From Pelagibius sp. CAU 1746 (GTDB taxonomy: Bacteria; Pseudomonadota; Alphaproteobacteria; Kiloniellales; Kiloniellaceae): a stretch of DNA of 64,000 bases. The stretch is from positions 2,418,001 to 2,482,000 of the forward strand of contig NZ_JBDOQT010000001.1 in NCBI RefSeq assembly GCF_039839785.1, written 5' to 3'. This document shows positions 54,408-64,000 of this stretch, one piece after another. Below the pieces are notes generated by a model. The model searched no databases. It worked only from the letters and a program-made list of their open reading frames with translations, and was not told the origin of the DNA. Made by a program: the position numbers and the translations under genes. Position 1 is the stretch's first letter. Every line of letters starts with the position of its first letter.

Positions 54408-55139
54408 TCAGGCCAAGGTAACGCTGTAAACCTGGTCGCGGGTGTCGCAGAGGCTGATGCGCCACTCCACCGGGCGGCCGTCGAGGCCCAGGGCGATGCG
54501 GTCGATGTTCAGCAGGGGCGCGCCGACCTCCAGGCCAAGGTGCTTGGCGGCGTCGGCTTCGGCGGCGACGGCGCTGAGGCGTTCCTCGGCGCGGGCGATG
54601 GTGATGCCGTACTCGCGGGCGAAGAGCGTGTAGAGCGTGTTCGGCAGGTCGCGCTTACCGTGAAGGTCCGGGAACAGGTCGCTGGGCAGCACGATGCGCT
54701 CGAAGATCGCCGGGCGGCTGCAGATCGTGCGCACGCGGGTGATGCGGATCACTTCGCAATCCCCTTCGATCCGCAGCCGCGCGGCCTCAGCGTTGCGGGC
54801 GCGGCCTTGGGAGAGGCGCAAGACCCGGCTCTCCGGCACCAGTGGACCGCCGCCGCGATCGGTCATTTTGAAGAAGTGAAAGAGGGTGTGCTCCTGGTCG
54901 TGTTCGGCGACGTAGGTGCCGCGGCCCTGGCGGCGCACCAGCAGGTTTCCGGTGGTCATTTCGTCCAGGGCCTTGCGCACCGTTCCCTGGCTGACGCCGA
55001 GCTCCTCGGCCAGTTGGAATTCGCTGGGGAGCAAGTCGCCCGGTTTCCAATAACCGCCGATGAGGCGCTCTATCAGAAGGTCTTTCACCTGCTGGTAGAG
55101 CGGCTTGAATCCGGGAAGTGCAGATAGCTGCTGCGTCAC
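54408..55139 (-). CDS. GntR-family (HutC/UTRA) regulator of the sulfolactate operon
   Basis: The 243-residue protein has a GntR helix-turn-helix (about 12-75, YQQVKDLLIERLIGGYWKPG then LAEELGVSQGTVRKALDEM) and a UTRA ligand domain (about 95-240). It is divergent from suyAB, and a perfect 16-bp palindrome lies between them. The GTG at 55139 was chosen as start so that the palindrome lies upstream; an in-frame ATG inside the palindrome region (55202) is possible. A sulfolactate-responsive repressor is the natural inference. Confidence 0.86.
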   Translation of the reverse strand: MTQQLSALPGFKPLYQQVKDLLIERLIGGYWKPGDLLPSEFQLAEELGVSQGTVRKALDEMTTGNLLVRRQGRGTYVAEHDQEHTLFHFFKMTDRGGGPLVPESRVLRLSQGRARNAEAARLRIEGDCEVIRITRVRTICSRPAIFERIVLPSDLFPDLHGKRDLPNTLYTLFAREYGITIARAEERLSAVAAEADAAKHLGLEVGAPLLNIDRIALGLDGRPVEWRISLCDTRDQVYSVTLA

Positions 55140-55185
55140 GCCGGCTGTCCTTGTCGCTGTCGGTCGGGGTTCGAGAGATTCCCCT

Positions 55186-55201
55186 TGTCTTATATAAGAC
55201 A
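55186..55201. promoter_or_regulatory. Perfect 16-bp palindrome, probable GntR operator
   Basis: TGTCTTATATAAGACA is a perfect palindrome in the AT-rich divergent promoter between the GntR gene and suyA (start 55343). GntR/HutC proteins bind such dyads. It lies 47 bases upstream of the GTG chosen for the regulator. Confidence 0.8.
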
Positions 55202-55342
55202 TAACATATAATTTCTTCATCTTGAACAAGAGATCGCGAAAGCCTCTCCGGGCGGCGGCTTCCCTGATGGTCCTGTAACGGAGAGGAGAAGGCGCCGGTC
55301 AGCGAGGCGCCCCATCGCGCAGTTACGGGAGAACATCCGAAA

Positions 55343-55630
55343 ATGGCGGCACCTGATTTTATCGTGCACGATGCCAAGGACACGGTCGGCGTGATCGTGA
55401 AAGAAGGCATCGAGGCGCACTCCAAACTCACCGGTTGGGTGATGGAGGACGACTCCAAGGTCGAGGTGGAATGCATCGATGCCATTCCGCTGGGCCACAA
55501 GATCGCCCTGGGCGACATCGCCGAAGGCGACACCATCCTCAAGTACGGACATGACATCGGCAAAGCCGTGGCCAAGGTTTCCAAAGGCGGCCATGTCCAT
55601 ACCCAGAACGTCAAGACGAAACGCTGGTAA
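55343..55630 (+). CDS. suyA: Sulfolactate sulfo-lyase small subunit
   Basis: The 95-residue protein is the SAF-domain subunit related to the N-terminal part of altronate dehydratase; it contains [16 protein letters not shown] and [16 protein letters not shown]. With SuyB it splits (R)-sulfolactate into pyruvate and sulfite. Identification as SuyA rather than a split UxaA comes from suyB, the dual dehydrogenases slcC/comC and the transporter in the same run. The start has GGGAG upstream. Confidence 0.88.
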   Translation: MAAPDFIVHDAKDTVGVIVKEGIEAHSKLTGWVMEDDSKVEVECIDAIPLGHKIALGDIAEGDTILKYGHDIGKAVAKVSKGGHVHTQNVKTKRW

Positions 55631-55647
55631 GCGGGGAGGGCGATAAA

Positions 55648-56817
55648 ATGAGTGCGAAGAAATTCCTCGGCTACCGCCGTGAAAACGGCCGGGTCGGCAT
55701 CCGCAACCACGTGGTCATCCTGCCCCTGGACGACCTTTCCAATGCGGCCTGCGAAAAGGTGGCCAACAACATCGAGGGGTGTCTGGCCCTGCCGCACCAC
55801 TACGGGCGCCTGCAGTTCGGTGAGGACCTTGAGCTGCACTTCCGGACCCTGATCGGCACCGGGTGCAACCCCAATGTCGCCGCCGTCATCGTCATCGGCA
55901 TCGAGCCGCAGTGGACGGGACGCGTGGTTGACGGCATCCGCAAGACCGGCAAGCCGGTCGAGGGCTTCGCCATCGAGGGCCACGGCGAGATCAAGATCGT
56001 GGCCGACGCCTCGCGGAAGGCGAAGGAGATGGTGCAGTGGGCCACCGAGCAGCAGCGCGAGCCTTGCGAGATCAACGAGTTGTGGGTCTCCACCAAGTGC
56101 GGCGAGTCCGACACCACCTCGGGCCTGGCCTCCAACCCGACGGTCGGCAATTTCATCGACAAGTTCGATGAACTGGGCGCGACGACGTGCTTTGGCGAGA
56201 CCTCGGAACTGACCGGCGCCGAGCAGGTCTGCGCGACCCGCGCGTCGACGCCGGAAGTGGCGAAGAAGTTCCTCGACACCTGGCAGGCCTATATGGACGA
56301 GGTGATCGAGCCGCATAAGACGTCCGACCTCTCGGACAGCCAGCCGACCAAGGGCAATATCGCCGGCGGGCTGACCACCATCGAAGAGAAGGCCTTCGGC
56401 AACCTGCAGAAGATCGGCAAGAAGGCGAAGTTCATCGACGTCCTGAAGCCCGCAGAGGAGCCCGCCAAGGGCGCCGGCCTCTACTTCATGGACACGTCTT
56501 CTGCCGCGGCCGAGTGCGTGACCCTGCAGGCCGCGGCCGGTTTCGTCGTGCATCTTTTTCCGACAGGGCAGGGCAACATCATCGGCAACCCGATCGAGCC
56601 GGTGATCAAGCTAACGGCGAACCCGAAGACGGCGCGGGAGATGGCCGAGCACGTCGACCTCGACTGCTCCGGCATTCTGCGCGGCGAGATGAATCTCGAT
56701 CAGGCCGGCGATGCCCTGATCGACATCACGCTCAGGACCTGCAATGGGCGCCTGACGGCGGCGGAGACGCTGAAGCACCGCGAATACGTGATGACCAAGC
56801 TGTATCGCAGCGCGTAA
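55648..56817 (+). CDS. suyB: Sulfolactate sulfo-lyase large subunit
   Basis: The 389-residue protein belongs to the altronate dehydratase large-subunit family: [39 protein letters not shown] and [20 protein letters not shown] include the conserved cysteines that bind iron. With SuyA it releases sulfite from (R)-sulfolactate. It lies 17 bases after suyA with GGGGAGGG before its ATG. The sulfo-lyase assignment, as opposed to a sugar-acid dehydratase, rests on the operon context. Confidence 0.88.
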   Translation: MSAKKFLGYRRENGRVGIRNHVVILPLDDLSNAACEKVANNIEGCLALPHHYGRLQFGEDLELHFRTLIGTGCNPNVAAVIVIGIEPQWTGRVVDGIRKTGKPVEGFAIEGHGEIKIVADASRKAKEMVQWATEQQREPCEINELWVSTKCGESDTTSGLASNPTVGNFIDKFDELGATTCFGETSELTGAEQVCATRASTPEVAKKFLDTWQAYMDEVIEPHKTSDLSDSQPTKGNIAGGLTTIEEKAFGNLQKIGKKAKFIDVLKPAEEPAKGAGLYFMDTSSAAAECVTLQAAAGFVVHLFPTGQGNIIGNPIEPVIKLTANPKTAREMAEHVDLDCSGILRGEMNLDQAGDALIDITLRTCNGRLTAAETLKHREYVMTKLYRSA

Positions 56818-56838
56818 CGCCTAAGGAACTAACGGCGC

Positions 56839-56868
56839 GGCGGCGGCCTGTCCCGACGGGCCGCCGCC
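56839..56868 (+). other. Intercistronic hairpin between suyB and slcH
   Basis: Perfect 10-base arms GGCGGCGGCC (56839-56848) and GGCCGCCGCC (56859-56868) lie in the 133-base gap between suyB and slcH. Only two T follow, so it is more likely a processing or attenuation hairpin that separates enzyme and transporter expression than a terminator. Confidence 0.55.
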
Positions 56869-56950
56869 TTGCCGGCGTCAGCGGAGCCGATCAAGGCCGA
56901 CGGAAGACCGGTCCGGGCTCCGTTATTGGAAAATTGGGAGAAAATACCGA

Positions 56951-57910
56951 ATGAAAACCTTCGTTTCCTTTGCCGGGACCGCGCTGGCGGCCCTGTCCCT
57001 CACCCTGACCGCCCCGGCCGTCGCCCAGTCCTACCCGGACAAGCCGGTCAACTACATCATCCCCTTCGGCCCCGGCGGCGAATCCGATATCACGGCGCGT
57101 CACCAGCAGCCCTTCTTCCAGAAGAAGTTCACCGAGGAACTGGTGGTGGAGTACAAGCCGGGCGGCGGCGGCGCCGTCGGTTGGTCGCAGCTGAACGACT
57201 ACAAGGGCGACGGCTACACCTGGATGGGCGTGAACCTGCCGCACATCATCATCAAGCCGCTGCAGAAGGACGTCGGTTTCAAGACCGAGGACCTGACCAC
57301 GGTCTATATGTTCCACTACACGCCCGACGCCATCGTCGTGCCTGCCGACAGTGACTTCAAGACGCTGCAGGATCTGATCGACCATGCGAAGGAGAATCCG
57401 GGCAAGGTGGTATTCTCCGGCTCCGGCAAGGGCACGGCCAACCACATCGCGCAAATCCGCTTCGACAAGCTGGCGGGCGTGAAGACCACCTACGTTCCCT
57501 TCAAGGGTACCGGGGCGGCCGTCACGGCCCTGCTGGGCAAGCAGGTGACGGCGGAATGGGGCTACACCTCCGTCGGCGCCAAGCAAGGCGACCAGGTGCG
57601 GATGCTGGCGGTCGCGATGGATGCGCGGCATCCGATGTTCCCCGATGTGCCGACCTTTAAGGAACTGGGTTTCGATCTGGTGTCGGGCGCCTATCGTGGC
57701 ATCGCCGTGCCGAAGTCCACGCCGGAAGAGCTGCGCAAACAGATCTCCGACATGATCGGCAAGATCAATGCCGACCCCGAGTTCCGTAAGCGCCTGGAGA
57801 ATGACGGCATGGCGATGCTCGACGTGCCCTACGAGGACATGGACGCCTTCCTGAAGGAGATGACCGAGACCTACACCGCCGCGGCCAAGGAAGCGGGAGT
57901 GCTGAACTAG
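56951..57910 (+). CDS. slcH: Tripartite transporter binding protein (TctC-type), sulfolactate uptake
   Basis: The 319-residue periplasmic protein has a signal peptide (about 25 residues, ending APAVAQS) and the TctC pattern: YPDKPVNYIIPFGPGGESDI, VVFSGSGKGTANHIAQIRF and GYTSVGAKQGDQVRMLAVA. It captures the substrate for the TctA/TctB membrane pair that follows. Assignment to sulfolactate rests on the operon, which matches the SlcHFG system described with suyAB. Confidence 0.88.
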   Translation: MKTFVSFAGTALAALSLTLTAPAVAQSYPDKPVNYIIPFGPGGESDITARHQQPFFQKKFTEELVVEYKPGGGGAVGWSQLNDYKGDGYTWMGVNLPHIIIKPLQKDVGFKTEDLTTVYMFHYTPDAIVVPADSDFKTLQDLIDHAKENPGKVVFSGSGKGTANHIAQIRFDKLAGVKTTYVPFKGTGAAVTALLGKQVTAEWGYTSVGAKQGDQVRMLAVAMDARHPMFPDVPTFKELGFDLVSGAYRGIAVPKSTPEELRKQISDMIGKINADPEFRKRLENDGMAMLDVPYEDMDAFLKEMTETYTAAAKEAGVLN

Positions 57911-57946
57911 ATCCGGCATCGGCACTCTTGATGAAGAGGTGAATTC

Positions 57947-59470
57947 ATGCTTCCGGGCATCGATTACTTCACGGCGGCGCTGACGCCTCTCAACATCATG
58001 CTCGCCCTCGGTGGTGTCGTTGCCGGCACCATCGTGGGCTCCCTGCCGGGACTGACGGCGACCATGGCGGTCGCCGTCCTGGTCCCGCTGACCTTCGCCA
58101 TGGAGCCGGCCTCGGCGCTGATCCTGATGGGCGCGATCTATACCGGGGCGATTTACGGCGGCGCCTATGCCGCGATCCTGCTCAACACTCCGGGCACGCC
58201 CTCGGCCATCGCCACCACCTTCGACGGCTATCCGATGGCCAAGCGGGGCGACGGCGACCTGGCCGTGACGCTGGCCTGCCTGGCCTCCGTGGTCGGCGGC
58301 CTGGTGGGGGCCCTGGCACTGCTGCTGCTGGCGCCGCCGCTGGCCGAGGTCGCGCTGGCCTTCGGACCCATGGAATATTTCTGGCTGGCGATCTTCGGGC
58401 TTTCCCTGATCGCCGCGCTTTCGGAGCAGAGCCTGCTGAAGGGGTTGATCGGCGGCTGCTTCGGCCTCTTGCTCTCGACGATCGGCGTCGCGGACATCTC
58501 GGCCGACGTGCGCTTTACCTTCGGCAGCAAGACCCTGTTGGGCGGCATCGAAGTGGTTTCCGCCCTGATCGGCCTTTACTGCGTGCCCGTGCTGATCGAA
58601 CTGGTCGCTACCGCCGACCGTCACCTGAAGGTCGAGGCGTCCTCGCGGGGCTTCCGCTTGCGCGAGGGCTTCGCGATCTCCTGGCGCGGCAAGATAAACC
58701 TGATCCGGTCCTCGGTCATCGGTACCCTGGTCGGGATTCTGCCGGGCGCGGGCGGTTCCATTGCCGGGCTGGTGGCCTATTCCGAGGCACGGCGCGCCGC
58801 CAGGAACCCGCAAGATTTCGGCAAGGGCGAGCCGGCGGGCATCCAGGCAACGGAGTCCGCCAACAATGCGACCGTCGGCGGCGGCTTCATCCCGACCATG
58901 GTGCTGGGCATCCCCGGTACGCCGCCCGACGCGGTGATCCTCGGCGCCTTGATGGTGCAGGGGGTGCGTACCGGACCGAACCTCTTCGGCCAGGAAGGCT
59001 CCATCGTCTATACCTTCATCTATGGCCTGTTCCTGGCGACGCTGCTGATGCTGCCGGCGGGCCTGGTCATCGGCCGCTATGCCTACCGGTCCATCGTGAC
59101 GGTGCCCAAGGCCCTGCTGGTGCCGACGGTCGCCTTTATGACGATCATCGGCGCCTATTCGATCCGCAACAATACCTCCGATGTGGTGGTCATGATCATG
59201 TTGGGCGTTATCGGCTGGGTCCTGGGGCGGATCGGCTTCGCCGTCTCCCCTATCGTGCTGGGACTGATTCTCGGCTCCATCGCCGAGCAGGGTTTCGTGC
59301 AGGCCTGGACCATCGGCTCGGCGACAGGCGATCTGGCGGGCATGTTCTTCGGGCGTCCGATCTCGCTCGGCATCGTCGCGTTGACGCTGCTGTCGTTGTT
59401 CTATCCGCTGATGCGGGAATTCTACGCGCGCCGACGGAAGGTGAAGGAGGAGAACAGCTATGGCGAATGA
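57947..59470 (+). CDS. slcG: Tripartite transporter large membrane subunit (TctA-type)
   Basis: The 507-residue inner-membrane protein has about 11 membrane segments and the TctA signatures GSLPGLTATMAVAVLVPLTF, GAIYGGAYAAILLNTPGTPS and TESANNATVGGGFIPTMVLG. It is the transport channel driven by an ion gradient. It ends 11 bases inside the TctB gene (overlap), so the two are translationally coupled. The letter G for the large subunit is from memory of the SlcHFG system and should be treated with care. Confidence 0.88.
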   Translation: MLPGIDYFTAALTPLNIMLALGGVVAGTIVGSLPGLTATMAVAVLVPLTFAMEPASALILMGAIYTGAIYGGAYAAILLNTPGTPSAIATTFDGYPMAKRGDGDLAVTLACLASVVGGLVGALALLLLAPPLAEVALAFGPMEYFWLAIFGLSLIAALSEQSLLKGLIGGCFGLLLSTIGVADISADVRFTFGSKTLLGGIEVVSALIGLYCVPVLIELVATADRHLKVEASSRGFRLREGFAISWRGKINLIRSSVIGTLVGILPGAGGSIAGLVAYSEARRAARNPQDFGKGEPAGIQATESANNATVGGGFIPTMVLGIPGTPPDAVILGALMVQGVRTGPNLFGQEGSIVYTFIYGLFLATLLMLPAGLVIGRYAYRSIVTVPKALLVPTVAFMTIIGAYSIRNNTSDVVVMIMLGVIGWVLGRIGFAVSPIVLGLILGSIAEQGFVQAWTIGSATGDLAGMFFGRPISLGIVALTLLSLFYPLMREFYARRRKVKEENSYGE

Positions 59471-59933
59471 ACCCGCCCGTCCGCGTGACGCCGCGGGCAG
59501 CCTCGCGGCGGCCGTTTTCATCCTGGCGGGAGCCGTGGCCTGGTGGGACACGACGCAGATGTCCGACCCGGACTCCTATGTCTTCCCGCGCACCGTCGTG
59601 GTGTTGATGGTGGCTTTCTCGCTGCTGCTGATCCTGCGTAATCTCCTGCGCGGCGCCGGACAGCGGCATTCGCCGGTCGAGGGTTCCCAGCCGCGCCGCC
59701 TGGGGCTGGTCGCGGTGATGTTAGGCGGCGCGCTGGCGATGCCGCTGATCGGCTTTCTGCCGACGGGGATGATCGTTTTCCTGGCGATCATGATGCTGGC
59801 CATGTACGACCCTTGGAAGGGTGCGCGGTGCGTCGTCTTTCCCGTCGTCGGCGTCGCCGTCGTGGTGGCTTTCTTCGTGCTGTTCGCCGAGGTGCTGCGC
59901 GTGCCTCTGCCGGTCGGCAGCCTCTTCGAGTAG
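59460..59933 (+). CDS. slcF: Tripartite transporter small membrane subunit (TctB-type)
   Basis: The 157-residue protein has four predicted membrane segments, the usual layout of TctB subunits (VFILAGAVAWWDTTQMSDPD near the first helix). Its ATG lies within the last codons of the TctA gene. It helps assemble the TctCAB-type importer. The letter F for this subunit is from memory. Confidence 0.85.
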   Translation: MANEPARPRDAAGSLAAAVFILAGAVAWWDTTQMSDPDSYVFPRTVVVLMVAFSLLLILRNLLRGAGQRHSPVEGSQPRRLGLVAVMLGGALAMPLIGFLPTGMIVFLAIMMLAMYDPWKGARCVVFPVVGVAVVVAFFVLFAEVLRVPLPVGSLFE

Positions 59934-59943
59934 GAGTCCTTCG

Positions 59944-60879
59944 TTGTCCGATATCGTAATTTCCGAGTTCATGGACGCCGACGCGGTCGAGGGGCTGAGC
60001 AAGGATTTCGACCTGCTGTACGATCCGGAACTGGTCGACCGGCCGGACGACTTGCGGGCGGCGGTCGCCGGGGCCCGCGCACTGATCGTGCGCAACCGCA
60101 CGCGGGTCACCGGAGAGGTGTTGGCGGCGGCCCCCAATCTGGTTTGTGTCGGGCGCCTGGGCGTCGGGCTGGACAACATCGACCTGGAGGCCTGCACGTC
60201 GCGCGGCGTGGCGGTCTTGCCGGCGACCGGCGCCAACGACCAGGCGGTGGCGGAGTACGTCATTGCCGCGGCGCTGCTGTTGCTGCGCGGCGCTTATCAC
60301 GCGGGCGCCGACATGCTGTCCGGGGCTTGGCCGCGGCAGGCCCTGATGGGGCGTGAAGTGGCGGGCAAGACCCTGGGCCTGGTCGGTTGCGGCGGTATCG
60401 CCCGCCAGGTCGCGGTCCGGGCGCGGGCCTTGGGCATGGCGGTTGCCGCCGTCGACCCCTTCGTGGCCGAGGCTGATCCGGCCTGGCAGGAGATTACCCG
60501 TCATGAGACCTTGGAGAGCCTGCTGCCGGCGGTCGATGTGCTGAGCCTGCACGTGCCCCTGACCGAGGATACGCGCGGACTCGTCGGCGCTGCGGCGCTG
60601 CGGCGGATGCGGCCGGGCGCGGTGGTCGTCAACACCTCGCGGGGCGGCGTCGTCGACGAGGCGGCATTGGCCGCGAGCCTGAAGTCCGGGCACCTGGGCG
60701 GCGCGGCGCTTGACGTTTTCGAAGAGGAACCGCTAGGCGCGGAGGCCGCGTCGGTCTTCGCCGGCCTGTCCAACCTGATCCTGACGCCGCACATCGCCGG
60801 CGTTACCGTTGAAGCCAATGTTCGCGTCAGCGCCTTGACCGCCCGGCAGGTGCGCGCGGCACTCGAGGAGACAGCATGA
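59944..60879 (+). CDS. slcC: (S)-sulfolactate dehydrogenase, D-2-hydroxyacid dehydrogenase family
   Basis: The 311-residue NAD-dependent enzyme has the nucleotide-binding loop LGLVGCGGIARQVAVRA and the catalytic residues R233 (NTSRGG), E262 (DVFEEEP) and H283 (TPHIAG). SlcC oxidises (S)-sulfolactate to sulfopyruvate, which ComC reduces to the (R)-form used by SuyAB. A TTG start at 59944 has AGGAG upstream. It overlaps the comC start by 4 bases (ATGA), so the two dehydrogenases are coupled. Confidence 0.88.
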   Translation: MSDIVISEFMDADAVEGLSKDFDLLYDPELVDRPDDLRAAVAGARALIVRNRTRVTGEVLAAAPNLVCVGRLGVGLDNIDLEACTSRGVAVLPATGANDQAVAEYVIAAALLLLRGAYHAGADMLSGAWPRQALMGREVAGKTLGLVGCGGIARQVAVRARALGMAVAAVDPFVAEADPAWQEITRHETLESLLPAVDVLSLHVPLTEDTRGLVGAAALRRMRPGAVVVNTSRGGVVDEAALAASLKSGHLGGAALDVFEEEPLGAEAASVFAGLSNLILTPHIAGVTVEANVRVSALTARQVRAALEETA

Positions 60880-61898
60880 CCGCCCGCAGTGACCGAAGCA
60901 GTATACTTCTGAGCCTCGCCGAGGCCCATGACCTGGTCGCGCGGGCCCTGATGGCGGCCGGCACCTCGGTACTGAACGCCGAGTCCGTGGCCGCCGCCCT
61001 GGTCGCGGCAGAGGCGGACGGCCAGCGCGGCCACGGCCTGTCCCGCGTCGCCGCCTATGCCGGGCAGGCCAAGAGCGGCAAGGTCGACGGCAAGGCCGAG
61101 CCGGAGGTCGAATGGGTCTCAGACTGCGCGATCCGCATCGACGCCGGCGCCGGCTTCGCCTTCCCGGCGCTGGACAAGGCGCGCGCCGGGTTGGAGGCGA
61201 TGGCCCGGGAGACCTGTATCGCCGTGGCGGGGGTCTATCATTCGCATCACTTCGGCCAGGCCGGCTATCACGTCGAGCGTCTGGCCGAGAAGGGGCTGGT
61301 GGCGTTGATGGTCGGCAACTCGCCGCAGGCCATGGCGCCCTGGGGCGGCAGTCACGGTGTCTTCGGCACCAACCCTATCGCCTTCGCCGCGCCGCGGCGC
61401 AGCGAGGCGCCGCTGGTCATCGACCTGTCGCTCTCCAAGGTGGCCCGCGGCAAGGTCATGGCTGCGGCCAAGAACGGGGAGACGATCCCCGAAGGCTGGG
61501 CCCTGGACCCCCAGGGTAAGCCCACCACCGACCCGGACGCCGCGTTGGCGGGCACCATGATTCCCATGGGGGATGCCAAGGGCGCGGCCCTGGCGATGAT
61601 GGTCGAGATACTCTCGGCCAGCCTTATCGGCGCCAATCATGCCTTCGAGGCCAGTTCATTCTTCAGCGCCGAGGGACCGCCGCCGGGTGTGGGGCAGTTC
61701 CTGCTGGCGATCGACCCGGCGCCGCTGTCAGGCGGCACTTTCGCCGACCGCCTGGAGGTGCTGGTCGCCGCGGTGGAGGGGCAGGCGGGAGCACGCCTAC
61801 CCGGCAGCCGCCGCCTCGCCAGCCGGGCCGCGGCGATCCGTGAGGGGGTCCAGGTGCCGTCGGTTCTGGTGGATGAAATCCGGGCTTTGGCCGGCTGA
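60876..61898 (+). CDS. comC: (R)-sulfolactate dehydrogenase, malate/L-lactate dehydrogenase family
   Basis: The 340-residue enzyme belongs to the ComC/Ldh2-type family, unrelated to classical LDH: AVAGVYHSHHFGQAGYHVE carries the catalytic histidine region, and WGGSHGVFGTNPIAFAAP and IPMGDAKGAALAMMVEILS are also characteristic. It should reduce sulfopyruvate to (R)-sulfolactate. It overlaps slcC by 4 bases, which completes the two-dehydrogenase racemisation route into SuyAB. Confidence 0.88.
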   Translation: MTARSDRSSILLSLAEAHDLVARALMAAGTSVLNAESVAAALVAAEADGQRGHGLSRVAAYAGQAKSGKVDGKAEPEVEWVSDCAIRIDAGAGFAFPALDKARAGLEAMARETCIAVAGVYHSHHFGQAGYHVERLAEKGLVALMVGNSPQAMAPWGGSHGVFGTNPIAFAAPRRSEAPLVIDLSLSKVARGKVMAAAKNGETIPEGWALDPQGKPTTDPDAALAGTMIPMGDAKGAALAMMVEILSASLIGANHAFEASSFFSAEGPPPGVGQFLLAIDPAPLSGGTFADRLEVLVAAVEGQAGARLPGSRRLASRAAAIREGVQVPSVLVDEIRALAG

Positions 61899-62223
61899 CC
61901 CTACCCCCCTAGAGAAAAAGAGATCCTCGGCCGTTGCGCGTTAACCCACGAAAAGGTTGAATTTCCTTCTAAATATTCCGCGTAACGCAAAATACCCGGC
62001 ATTCGATCTAATCAACTCGTTGAAATCCTCTCCCGGAGCCATGCTATCCTTTGGGTTGCAGTGAGCGCCGCCGGAGGCTGCGTGCGCGCTGGGCGGGGCT
62101 GTACGAAAGCGGCTTTGAGCACCCGGGTTTTCAGGTGTTGCGGGAAATTTTCCTGTGCAACGGCGCTGCTGACATTGTTTTCCGCCTTCGCTGGCCCTTG
62201 GCTGGATCGGGAGCTGTCGGTCA
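61899..62223. other. 325-base gap between comC and the sensor kinase
   Basis: No frame here has a convincing start and product. The region between about 61920 and 62010 is AT-rich, with partly matching arms TTGCGCGTTA and TAACGCAA, and may hold a promoter for the kinase. I see no terminator with a T-run. Confidence 0.4.

Positions 62224-64000
<1,777 letters not shown>

Noticed and set aside
56891-59551. 886-codon antisense frame over the tripartite transporter
   Set aside because: It mirrors slcH and the TctA gene and has no domain.

Overview
The window reads as a piece of chromosome from a high-GC alphaproteobacterium, most likely Rhodospirillales/Kiloniellales-like and perhaps from a saline or marine habitat. 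This rests on protein character only: an IalB-family exported protein, an alphaproteobacterial-style NADP isocitrate dehydrogenase, CbtAB under a cobalamin riboswitch, a PAS_5-type protein, a racemic sulfolactate operon and a dimethylglycine/sarcosine-type flavoprotein. No rRNA, tRNA, CRISPR array, transposase or phage gene was seen. Genes cover most of the sequence, and long antisense open frames are common because of the GC content.

Layout. 1-12.1 kb is mostly housekeeping: an IalB-family gene cut by the left edge, alaS, then a leftward icd / cyclophilin / MscS group, a LOG-family protein, cytochrome c', a diheme cytochrome c, a LysM protein, and psd-pssA for phosphatidylethanolamine synthesis. 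12.1-19.1 kb holds a MarR regulator divergent from a VOC protein and a DUF1428 protein, then a PadR / membrane-fusion / RND-permease efflux operon. 19.2-22.7 kb has a short orphan flagellar-rod-like gene, two very small proteins, and a cobalamin riboswitch leading into cbtB-cbtA-DUF1636. 22.7-25.8 kb has an Lrp/AsnC regulator divergent from a homodimeric E1/transketolase-like enzyme.

25.9-33.2 kb holds an AhpD-like protein divergent from a Rieske oxygenase, a GST / NTF2 / tautomerase group divergent from an HxlR regulator, and a phnCDE-type transporter behind a Pho-box-like site. 33.2-36.4 kb is an unusual two-gene unit: a large envelope lipoprotein followed by a trypsin-like protease. 36.6-40.4 kb carries a DUF427 protein, an XRE-cupin regulator and a large FAD/GcvT demethylase-type flavoprotein. 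40.5-41.4 kb is a lower-GC gene with WYL-like and TerB-like parts. 41.5-50.8 kb holds a PAS_5 protein, membrane and exported proteins of unknown role, a 922-residue coiled-coil protein, a class V aminotransferase, two small proteins, recQ and a small membrane protein. 51-54.3 kb has a patatin-like lipoprotein, a cysteine-dioxygenase-like cupin, a TauE-type exporter and a small exported protein.

54.4-61.9 kb is a complete sulfolactate module: a GntR regulator next to a perfect 16-bp palindrome, suyAB (sulfo-lyase giving pyruvate and sulfite), a tripartite (TctCAB-type) uptake system, and two dehydrogenases of opposite stereochemistry (slcC, comC) that together should convert one sulfolactate enantiomer into the other. 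The TauE-type exporter 2 kb away could remove sulfite. The window ends inside a CHASE2 sensor histidine kinase.

Several regulators sit beside inverted repeats that look like their own operators (MarR, PadR, Lrp, HxlR, GntR), so much of the accessory content appears to be locally controlled. The best candidates for undescribed biology are the lipoprotein/protease pair (33.2-36.4 kb), the WYL/TerB gene (40.5-41.4 kb) and the coiled-coil protein (43.6-46.4 kb).
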